From Methanosphaera stadtmanae (lineage in GTDB: Archaea; Methanobacteriota; Methanobacteria; Methanobacteriales; Methanobacteriaceae), in assembly GCA_015062825.1 (NCBI GenBank), contig SUTR01000002.1:1-64000 (forward strand): a stretch of DNA of 64,000 nt, in the 5' to 3' direction. The notes under the pieces were generated by a model. It was not told where the DNA came from. It searched no databases and saw only the letters and a program-made list of their open reading frames with translations. The number at the start of each line of letters is the position of its first letter. Within the stretch, counting starts at the first letter, position 1. Shown in pieces: positions 56,393 to 64,000 of this stretch. The position numbers and the translations under genes were made by a program.

Positions 56393-57034
56393 ATGGCAGC
56401 AATAACTGCAAGTGGAATATTAACTACTATAATAAATGTTATAGCAGAAAGTCTAATTATTCCAGTGTTAATATTATTAGTAATATTCATATTATTAGTT
56501 TTAATTCAATTGGGTGGTGTTTTAGCAGAATATTCACATCGTGTTAAACTATCAGACAAAGAATTAGATAATATTATTAATAGTATTAATGATTCAGAAA
56601 ATTCAGAACAGATTATTAAAATAATTAATGAAAGTAAATTAAACAACAATATTAAAAAAATATTAATAAAAATTACTAATATTGATAATTTAAAACCAAA
56701 TACAAAAGAGGCATATATTCGCAAAATTATTGAAAATGAAGAATATAAATATGCACAGACTTTAAGAAAAACAGAAATTATAACAAGAGTTAGTTCTGGT
56801 TGTGGATTACTAGGTACTTTAATTCCATTAGGTCCTGGACTTGCTTCTTTAGGAACTGGTGATATAGCAACATTATCATCACAATTAATAATTGCATTTA
56901 ACACTACAACAGTAGGATTAACATGTTCATTAGTATCTTATGTTATTTCTAAAATTAGAAAAATGTGGTATAATAATGACATTAGCTTAATTTATACTAT
57001 TAGTGAAGCAATATTGGAGGCTAAAAATGATTAG
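56393..57034 (+). CDS. MotA/TolQ/ExbB proton channel family protein
   Basis: 213 residues. One membrane helix near the N-terminus (about 22-42, LIIPVLILLVIFILLVLIQL), a charged cytosolic stretch, then the ExbB-type core: VSSGCGLLGTLIPLGPGLAS, LSSQLIIAFNTTTVGLTCSL. This pairs of helices shapes the proton-conducting pore in TolQ/ExbB/MotA. In such systems it works with an ExbD/TolR partner, here the next gene. GGTGAT lies 3 bases before the ATG. The stop overlaps the next start by 8 bases. Placement suggests that proton flow energises the CobN-like surface protein or the DUF2162 transporter. Confidence 0.88.
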   Translation: MAAITASGILTTIINVIAESLIIPVLILLVIFILLVLIQLGGVLAEYSHRVKLSDKELDNIINSINDSENSEQIIKIINESKLNNNIKKILIKITNIDNLKPNTKEAYIRKIIENEEYKYAQTLRKTEIITRVSSGCGLLGTLIPLGPGLASLGTGDIATLSSQLIIAFNTTTVGLTCSLVSYVISKIRKMWYNNDISLIYTISEAILEAKND

Positions 57035-57341
57035 AAAAGGTACCACATCATTTCTTAATGATGAAGAGGAAGACCCTACAGCTAGTTTAGTTAATATGGT
57101 TGACATTATGTTAGTATTAGCAGTAGGATTTTTAATACTTGCAATTACATCAACAGGAATTATGGATGTACAGTCCCAATCCCCACAGTCACAGCCTCAA
57201 ACTCAACTGGTAAATGTTGAAGAAGGACAGGAAATTCCAAACAACATTGCTCAAAGTGATAGTTCAGGTTCAGGATATTCACAAGTAGGTGTTGTTTATA
57301 AAGATCCAAAAACTAACCAATTAGTTATGGTAGATACTTAA
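57027..57341 (+). CDS. DUF2149 protein, ExbD-like
   Basis: 104 residues from MIRKGTTSFLNDEEED. GGAGG lies 6 bases before this ATG, whereas the GTG start of the track has no support. One membrane helix (about 23-42) reads VNMVDIMLVLAVGFLILAI. The Asp inside it, in the sequence VDIMLVL, is in the position of the essential proton-carrying Asp of ExbD/TolR (usually V-D-VMLVLL). A short Gln/Ser-rich extracytoplasmic part follows (MDVQSQSPQSQPQTQ) and ends in KTNQLVMVDT. It thus looks like the small motor partner of the ExbB-like protein. The CobN-like gene starts 15 bases later. Confidence 0.8.
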   Translation: MIRKGTTSFLNDEEEDPTASLVNMVDIMLVLAVGFLILAITSTGIMDVQSQSPQSQPQTQLVNVEEGQEIPNNIAQSDSSGSGYSQVGVVYKDPKTNQLVMVDT

Positions 57342-57356
57342 TGTGAGTAGGATATT

Positions 57357-60300
57357 ATGAATATAAATTTATTTAATGATAAAAAATATTTATTAATAAT
57401 TTGTATTTGTATAATCATCCTAGCATGTACAACCAATGTTTATGCAGATTCCGAATATAATAGTAAAGATTTAGAAACTATTGATAACGGAACAGTCAGT
57501 GGAGGACTTTATTCTGATTCATATCTTGGATATGATGAAAATAATGTGAATATAAATTATTCAAGTACCTATAAAAAAGATAAAAGTACGTCTTCCAATA
57601 ACAATAAAAATGTAACAAATATGGATGATTCTACAATACCAGGAACTAGTTATAATAATCATGAAAACAATGTTGAAACAAAATTTGACGATAGAAATGT
57701 TACTTACATTTACAAACCATTACCATCTAATGCTAAGATAAAATCTGCACATTTAATGGTTGCAGTATATATGGCCAATATGAACAGAAACTATCCTGTT
57801 CCTATTGAATTGACATTTAATGGAAAAACTCTTGTAAATGAAACATTAAGCTCTACATATTCTAATTCAGAAGGCCCTGTAATAATTAATGATAATATAA
57901 ATAGGGTTACTAGTGACTATCTTATACATTTTAATGTAACGGATGATGTTGAATTAGATGGCAATTATGTCCATATTGACTTAACTAAATCACAGACCGC
58001 TAATGTTAAAATGGCAACATTACTCATTGCTTATGATGACGATGATTATGATTTGTATTATTATACTATCAATTATGGTCATGATGTTGTTAATATTGAT
58101 GATTACAGTTCATCCACAAGATTTCAAGGAGTTTATTCCGGTTCAAGAGTATATGATGCACAGCTTACCGCATATTATTTAGCAAGTGTAAATGCCGCAT
58201 ATAAATTTAATGGACGTAGCTTGGACAATATCCAACCACAAGGAGGATATGACGGTTATTGTTCTTGGAATATTACAAGAAGATATCATGTTGGTACTGA
58301 TAATAATATTTTAGAATATTCAAGATTAGGTTCATATTTTAAAATTTTTGCATCAACAATGCTTGTTAAATTCTATAATTCAAATATGTTGCCAGACTTG
58401 ACCGTGACAAATGTTAGAATAAATCCTAATAACTATGAATATAATAATTCAATATTCCTCGATAATGAAAATGAAATCATCGTTGATTTAGAGAATATTG
58501 GAGCAAGAAAAGCAAATGAGTTTAATGTAACATTGACATTAAATGATGAAAATTATACTGAAAGTGTAGATTCATTAGATACATTTGAACATAAATCAGT
58601 AGTATTTAATGTGGATTATAATAAAAATATTACCAATGTAAACTTAACTGTTACTATTGACAAAGATAATCAAGTATCAGAAGTTTCACGTATAAATAAT
58701 CGATATAACATTACAACAGATACAGCATATACAAGATTTCCAGATTTAACTATATCCAATATCATATTAGATGATAATATAGTACTGAAGAATAAGACAA
58801 ATATCAAAATCAACATAACAAATAATGGACTTTTAAAATCCAATAACTTTACAATAGATATATACATGTCTGATGATGTATCTAGAAAACTAATAAAACA
58901 AAGCAAAATAGATCAATTGGAAATAAATCAGTCACAATTAATAAATGTGGATTGGACACCATCTGATTATGGATTATACACAATGGAAATCATTATCACA
59001 TATGATGACAAGGAAATGAATTATACCAATAATCAGATGAATTATACTATAATAGTCAATAACCCAAATAAGCTATCCATATTTATCATAAGTGATAATT
59101 CAGGTACTAACTCATTTAATCAAGCAAGTAAGGCAGTATTAGAAGATTACGCTGGATTAATAGATATACAGATTCGTACAGATAATCAAGCAGTTACAAT
59201 GTCAAATCAAGAATTGACATCATATATGGAATCTGCAGATATAGTAATAGCCGAATGGATTAGTTCCGGTGTTTATGAAAAATTAAATAATATTCTTAAA
59301 GACAATCCTCATATTATAAATAATAAGTTGAATAAGATTTTCTTAATATTAGAACCACCTGTATCTACTACAGCAAGTTCTGTTAATATAATTAAGAATT
59401 CTACATTTTATATTAGAGGAGTAAATAAAATAGCCCAATTAAGTAATGTTAGTAGCGAATTACTATATGATTATTATTTTAATACAACAAGAGGCCTGAA
59501 TTATTCCAGTGTACATGATTACATAGATAACATTAGTACCATTCCAACATTATACAACCAAGCAACATTATACAAAGATTTAAGTAGCGTTGACGGATAT
59601 AGAAATATGCTTTTATGGTTACTTAACTCAATGAATTCCAAATTATACAATAAAACATATACATTACCACCAAATCAATTACATACCCCTACATATGGTA
59701 TTTATCGTGAAAAATGGTATTCAACAATAGATAATGAAGGAAACTGGATTGATGGATATGAAGAGTATGCAAAGGAATATATTAATTCCAGCAGACCTAC
59801 TATTGGAATAATTGAAAGTAAAATGTATGTTGATTCACAACAATTACAACCATATTATGCAATCATATCCAAACTTGAATCCATGCAATTAAATGTCATT
59901 CCTATTGTAGCTTATGGTGGAACAAATGAACAGTTAGAAGTAATGTTAAAAAGTTTTACTAATGAAAGCAGACTTGAAGATATTACATTAGATTCAGAGA
60001 TTCGTATTGATGCAATGGTAAATATGGTAGCTTATGGTTTAGGTGGAACTGACTTTGATAAAGTTACCCCATTCTTCTCAAAATTAAACATACCTATATT
60101 AAAAGCAGTACATTCAGATTATGTATCAAATACTGAATATACCTTAGGAACTACAGGTCTGGGTGCGCTAGGAGGAGATAAATGGTGGCATATTGCTATT
60201 AGTGAAGCTCAAGGAGCGGTTACTCCAACGTTTGTCGGAGGATATGCATATTCAATTGATAATGATACAGGAGCATCCATAAGCGGATATGTTCCCCATG

Positions 60301-63300
60301 ATGGAAATATTGAAGTATTGTGTAATAGTTTATACAATTGGGCTTTGCTAAAACATTTAGCAAATTCCGATAAAAAAGTAGCAATATTATATTACAATTA
60401 TCCACCAGGAAAACAGAACATAGCTGCAAGTTATATGGATCCTGTTGAAAGTACATTGAATTTATTAAATGTACTTAAAGATAATGGATATAATGTCAAA
60501 AACATACCTAAGAATTCAACAATACTTCTTGCACAGATGTTATCACAAGGTACCAATGTTGCAAATTGGGCTAATGGACTTGTAGAAGTAATGGTGGACT
60601 TCAATAATTCATCATATGATGAAATTTATGGATATCAATACAATAATACTTATAAAATAGATTTAGAAAATATGAGTGAAGATGAAATAAATGCTCTCAA
60701 AGACACTCCAGGAGTTTTATTATATCCTGTTTCTAAGTTTAAATTATGGTATGATCAATTGGATGAAATCAATAAATTAACCATATCTGAAGGACCTGTA
60801 GCATATATTGGAGAATATTCAAGAATGGCAGTGCAACTAAACTACAGTAACTTTACCGAAAATATTGATGACTGGTATAATGGAATAAAAGAATTAATTC
60901 CAGCAACAAAGGTTAATTTAGTTCTTCCATTAATCAATAATGTAACTTCATTACTTAAGAATTATGTACTTACTGCAAATGAAACATATTATAATGAATA
61001 TCTTAAGATTAAAGAAGAATTTTTAACTTATAATATTGAAGGATTATCTGGTTGGGGCGAGTTTCCAGGAAATATTATGGTAGTAGAAAGAGATGGAATA
61101 AAATACTTTGTACTTCCAGGTATCCAATATGGTAATGTATTTATCACACCTGAACCACAAAGAGGATGGGAAGGAAATGCAGAACAATTATACCATAATA
61201 CAATAGTTCCTCCACACTACCAATACTTAGCACTTTACTCTTATTTACAAGATGAAGGTTATAATGCAATGGTGTTCATGGGAAGACATGGTACACATGA
61301 ATGGTTATCAGGTAAAGAGGTATTGTGTTCAGATACGGATTTTACCACAGTAATGACTGGTGCAATTCCACAGATATACTTCTACATTACTGATGGTTTA
61401 TCTGAAGGATTAACTGCAAAACGTCGAGCATCTGCAGTAATCATAGACCATTTAACCCCTCCTATGACATTGACCAATTTATATGGAAATCTTTCATATA
61501 TTCATACATTAACCGAAGAATATGAAGTAGGAGATAAGGACAAAAGGGTAGAATTGGCTCAAGAAATTCGTGAAATCATATTATCTGAAGAATATGATAA
61601 GGATATGCAAATAAATGTCTCATCATTAGATGATGATGAATTAGTTTCAGAAGTAAATGATTATATAAATAGTCTGACAAGTACATTATATCCATATGGT
61701 GTACATGTTATCGGACAAAATTGGTCCGATGAGGAAATAGCGTTACTTGTAACTTCCATGTTATCCTCAGAATATGAATATAACCAAGCAGGAGACACAA
61801 CATCACTCCTTAATGAAATGGCATACCTTTTAGATAATAAAGAATATCTTAATTTAAGTAATTCTAAAAGAAGTATTGTTCAAACAAATAGTTTAAAATT
61901 AGTCAATGATTTAATCAGATATGGATTAAATGATACATTGAATAATTTAACAGACAATCCTTCAGAAGGTCTTTTGAAAACCTGCCAACTAGCATTAGAA
62001 TATGTCAATAATTTAAAACAAAGTACCGAAAATGAAATTAAAAGCTTCTTGAATGCATTGAATGGAGGTTATATTGAACCAGGCAGTGGTGGCGATCCAA
62101 TAAATAACCCTAAGGCTATTCAAACAGGTAAAAACTTTTATCAAGATCAATCATCAGAAGTGCCAACCAAATCAGCATATGAAAAATCAAAAGATTTACT
62201 AGACATTACAATAAAAAGCCTTGATAACAACACCAGAAAAATAGTTCTTGGAATATGGGATACTGAAACTGCCCGTGATGACGGTCAATTAATTTCATTA
62301 GTGCTAAGATTATTAGGAATGAAACCAACATGGTCTTCATCACCTAGTGCCGGAGCAGATGGTAAAAAACTAAGAGAAACACCAGAATATGAAGAATTAG
62401 AAGATATGTATAGGCCAGATGGTTATAATAAAACAAGAATTGATGTTGTTATTGTATTAGATGGTAATTTTAGAGATTTATACAGTCGACAAGTAGGATT
62501 ATTAGATAAGGCATTTAGAATAGCATTAGCACGTTCTTACAATACTATCATTAACAATCAAACATTAATTGATGAATATGGAGATAAATTATTAGAAGCC
62601 ATAGATCCTGTTATGGAAGGTATTGGATATTACGGAGTATCTTCTGAAACATTAGATGAAAATGCAGTTGCAAAAGATTGGATTGAAGACTTTAAATATT
62701 ACATGTCACTTAACATGACACCAGAACAGGCAGGTGAATTTGCAATTAGCCGAATCTTTGCACCTCCTGAAAGTGATTATGGAGCATTAATTAGTCAAGC
62801 AGTTAGACAAAGCTGGACATTTAATGATACGAAAGATTTAGCATTAAAATACATTAATCGTATGGGATACATTTATTCAAGCAATAACTGGGGAACATAT
62901 AACTCCAAAGTATTAGAAAGATTGTTAAATTCAACCACATCATTATATACCAGTAGAAATACGAATTTATATGGTGTAATAGATAATGACGATTATTTCG
63001 ACTATTGGGGAGGATTATATAATGCTATGGGCTATATTAATAATAAAGACATATCCTTTAATGTAATTAGATATGGTGAAAATATAAACACCACCATAAC
63101 AGAAATTGGTCAGTTCTTAAAAAGAGAAATGAATACAAGATATTATAATCCACAATGGATTAAATCCATGATGGAAGAAGATTATGCAGGTTCTAGTTAC
63201 ATGTCCAAATTTGCATCAAACCTTTATGGTTGGGCATCAGTTACCGATAAAGTAACAAATAAAGATTGGGATAATATGGTCAGTGTTTACATCGAGGACA

Positions 63301-64000
63301 AATATGGATTAGGTGTTACTGATTTCTTAAATAATGGATATAATTCCTATGCAATGATATCAATGACAGGAACATTATTAACAGCAGCCTATGAAAGTAA
63401 ATGGAAAACTGATGATGATACATTAAGAAAAGTTGCAAATATTTGGGCTCAAAATGTAATAGATAATGGTGTAGCATGTTGTGATTGTAGTTGTGGAAAT
63501 GTATTGATGATGGATTGGTCTTTGAAATTTATTAATCCAGATTTAATGTCTAGGTTAAAAGCCAAATTGTATCAAGCAACCCAAGATAAACGATTCTTTG
63601 AAGATGGATATGGTGAGAGTGATAATGAAAATGGAAATGTTAATGGAACCTCAAATGAAACAGGTAACACAACAGAAAATGAAGGCATAAACACTACTGG
63701 AAACAGCACAGGAGACAATACTGGAAACAGCACAGGAGACAATATAGGTAATAGTACCGGAGAAAATACTGGAAACAATACTGGTGAAAATCCCGGAAAC
63801 AATACTAGCAATATAAATACAAATAGTACTTCGCCAATAAACAATACCAATAGCAATAATACTTCAAATGATACTCCAGCATTAACACCTACAAATACAA
63901 CTAACCCAACAGACAGTACAACACCAACAAACAATACAGACTCACCAACACCTATAAACAACACATCAGAGAACAATACACCAACAACCAACAGCAACAA
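57357..64000 (+). CDS. Giant secreted CobN-like chelatase-family protein, runs off window
   Basis: At least 2214 residues with no stop before the window end; missing from the track for that reason. In order: signal peptide (about 9-31, KYLLIICICIIILACTTNVYA), a DUF3344-like region (about 105-330, ending near YYYTINYGHDVV), two CARDB-like beta domains (about 345-450 and 461-565), then a CobN/BchH-type magnesium/cobalt chelatase large-subunit region (about 571-2080). Family hallmarks are EPQRGWEGNAEQLYHN, FMGRHGTHEWLSGKE, GSGGDPINNPKAIQTGKNFY, IWDTETARDDGQL, VVIVLDGNFRDLYSRQ and ISRIFAPPESDYG. A Cys cluster CCDCSCGN follows at about 2041. The tail is Asn/Thr/Gly/Pro-rich repeats. A secreted location is unlike cytosolic CobN. 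No ChlI/ChlD partner is in the window. Confidence 0.88.
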   Translation, partial: MNINLFNDKKYLLIICICIIILACTTNVYADSEYNSKDLETIDNGTVSGGLYSDSYLGYDENNVNINYSSTYKKDKSTSSNNNKNVTNMDDSTIPGTSYNNHENNVETKFDDRNVTYIYKPLPSNAKIKSAHLMVAVYMANMNRNYPVPIELTFNGKTLVNETLSSTYSNSEGPVIINDNINRVTSDYLIHFNVTDDVELDGNYVHIDLTKSQTANVKMATLLIAYDDDDYDLYYYTINYGHDVVNIDDYSSSTRFQGVYSGSRVYDAQLTAYYLASVNAAYKFNGRSLDNIQPQGGYDGYCSWNITRRYHVGTDNNILEYSRLGSYFKIFASTMLVKFYNSNMLPDLTVTNVRINPNNYEYNNSIFLDNENEIIVDLENIGARKANEFNVTLTLNDENYTESVDSLDTFEHKSVVFNVDYNKNITNVNLTVTIDKDNQVSEVSRINNRYNITTDTAYTRFPDLTISNIILDDNIVLKNKTNIKINITNNGLLKSNNFTIDIYMSDDVSRKLIKQSKIDQLEINQSQLINVDWTPSDYGLYTMEIIITYDDKEMNYTNNQMNYTIIVNNPNKLSIFIISDNSGTNSFNQASKAVLEDYAGLIDIQIRTDNQAVTMSNQELTSYMESADIVIAEWISSGVYEKLNNILKDNPHIINNKLNKIFLILEPPVSTTASSVNIIKNSTFYIRGVNKIAQLSNVSSELLYDYYFNTTRGLNYSSVHDYIDNISTIPTLYNQATLYKDLSSVDGYRNMLLWLLNSMNSKLYNKTYTLPPNQLHTPTYGIYREKWYSTIDNEGNWIDGYEEYAKEYINSSRPTIGIIESKMYVDSQQLQPYYAIISKLESMQLNVIPIVAYGGTNEQLEVMLKSFTNESRLEDITLDSEIRIDAMVNMVAYGLGGTDFDKVTPFFSKLNIPILKAVHSDYVSNTEYTLGTTGLGALGGDKWWHIAISEAQGAVTPTFVGGYAYSIDNDTGASISGYVPHDGNIEVLCNSLYNWALLKHLANSDKKVAILYYNYPPGKQNIAASYMDPVESTLNLLNVLKDNGYNVKNIPKNSTILLAQMLSQGTNVANWANGLVEVMVDFNNSSYDEIYGYQYNNTYKIDLENMSEDEINALKDTPGVLLYPVSKFKLWYDQLDEINKLTISEGPVAYIGEYSRMAVQLNYSNFTENIDDWYNGIKELIPATKVNLVLPLINNVTSLLKNYVLTANETYYNEYLKIKEEFLTYNIEGLSGWGEFPGNIMVVERDGIKYFVLPGIQYGNVFITPEPQRGWEGNAEQLYHNTIVPPHYQYLALYSYLQDEGYNAMVFMGRHGTHEWLSGKEVLCSDTDFTTVMTGAIPQIYFYITDGLSEGLTAKRRASAVIIDHLTPPMTLTNLYGNLSYIHTLTEEYEVGDKDKRVELAQEIREIILSEEYDKDMQINVSSLDDDELVSEVNDYINSLTSTLYPYGVHVIGQNWSDEEIALLVTSMLSSEYEYNQAGDTTSLLNEMAYLLDNKEYLNLSNSKRSIVQTNSLKLVNDLIRYGLNDTLNNLTDNPSEGLLKTCQLALEYVNNLKQSTENEIKSFLNALNGGYIEPGSGGDPINNPKAIQTGKNFYQDQSSEVPTKSAYEKSKDLLDITIKSLDNNTRKIVLGIWDTETARDDGQLISLVLRLLGMKPTWSSSPSAGADGKKLRETPEYEELEDMYRPDGYNKTRIDVVIVLDGNFRDLYSRQVGLLDKAFRIALARSYNTIINNQTLIDEYGDKLLEAIDPVMEGIGYYGVSSETLDENAVAKDWIEDFKYYMSLNMTPEQAGEFAISRIFAPPESDYGALISQAVRQSWTFNDTKDLALKYINRMGYIYSSNNWGTYNSKVLERLLNSTTSLYTSRNTNLYGVIDNDDYFDYWGGLYNAMGYINNKDISFNVIRYGENINTTITEIGQFLKREMNTRYYNPQWIKSMMEEDYAGSSYMSKFASNLYGWASVTDKVTNKDWDNMVSVYIEDKYGLGVTDFLNNGYNSYAMISMTGTLLTAAYESKWKTDDDTLRKVANIWAQNVIDNGVACCDCSCGNVLMMDWSLKFINPDLMSRLKAKLYQATQDKRFFEDGYGESDNENGNVNGTSNETGNTTENEGINTTGNSTGDNTGNSTGDNIGNSTGENTGNNTGENPGNNTSNINTNSTSPINNTNSNNTSNDTPALTPTNTTNPTDSTTPTNNTDSPTPINNTSENNTPTTNSN
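63696..63812 (+). repeat. 24-bp coding repeats in the CobN-like tail
   Basis: Degenerate 24-bp units coding for GNSTGDNT-type octapeptides, about five copies, in the low-complexity C-terminal stretch of the CobN-like protein. They probably form a flexible wall-spanning linker. Confidence 0.7.

Noticed and set aside
57003-57026. GTG start for the DUF2149 gene in the ORF track
   Set aside because: The in-frame ATG at 57027 has GGAGG 6 bases upstream; the GTG has no such site.
63572-64000. 142-residue minus-strand ORF at the window end
   Set aside because: Antisense to the low-complexity tail of the CobN-like gene; its Val/Leu/Phe-rich sequence is the mirror of Asn/Thr-rich codons.

Overview
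The window reads as chromosome of a very AT-rich methanogenic archaeon of the Methanobacteriales, most like Methanosphaera (inference, no database search). Supporting signs are a membrane-inserted archaeal LonB, an archaeal-type PRPP synthetase, nickel and hydrogenase maturation genes (NikR, HycI, HypA, HypB), CobQ, tRNA genes without encoded CCA, BRE/TATA promoters, GGTGAT or GGAGG ribosome binding sites, and several secreted Asn/Thr/Asp-rich adhesin-like proteins.

Layout. 1-5.6 kb is accessory: an IS1182-type transposase, a short adhesin-like protein, an AAA/DUF4143 ATPase and a decayed tnpB whose right end still folds like an omega-RNA scaffold and stops just short of the pyruvate kinase stop codon. 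5.6-19.1 kb holds pyruvate kinase followed by cell-surface genes: adhesin-like proteins (one with fourteen 20-residue repeats), a large FtsX-type permease and a YhgE/Pip protein. 19.7-22.1 kb has two tandem ion-channel-like membrane proteins with odd filters, then an Sfp-type phosphopantetheinyl transferase. 22.4-27.9 kb is a four-gene operon: UbiD decarboxylase, HyuA, HyuB and a small protein. 28.4-31.4 kb has an MFS and an NSS transporter. 31.6-34.6 kb has an ATP-grasp enzyme, a hydrogenase maturation protease, a methyltransferase and NikR. 35.2-41.1 kb has two tRNA-Gly genes, TrkA, a VWA protein, CobQ and LonB. 41.5-51.1 kb has another adhesin-like protein, a zinc-ribbon protein, a DEAD-box helicase with a prion-like tail, a lipase-like hydrolase, PRPP synthetase, HypA-HypB, DUF354 and a tRNA-Ala overlapping it. 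51.2-55.1 kb has a small AbrB-like protein and glycosyltransferases, one apparently split by a one-base homopolymer shift.

The most striking system is at 55.6-64.0 kb. A DUF2162 membrane protein, an ExbB/TolQ-like protein, an ExbD-like DUF2149 protein and a giant secreted CobN-like protein lie in one tight operon. The last gene is absent from the ORF track because it runs off the window. It has a signal peptide, a DUF3344-like region, two CARDB-like domains, a CobN/BchH-type chelatase region and a low-complexity tail. The operon resembles a proton-driven, cell-surface metal or tetrapyrrole handling machine. Directly before its ribosome binding site lie two interleaved inverted repeats.

Much of the window concerns nickel, cobalt and corrinoid supply (NikR, HycI, HypAB, CobQ, the CobN-like operon), which fits a methanogen dependent on Ni hydrogenases, F430 and corrinoid methyltransfer.
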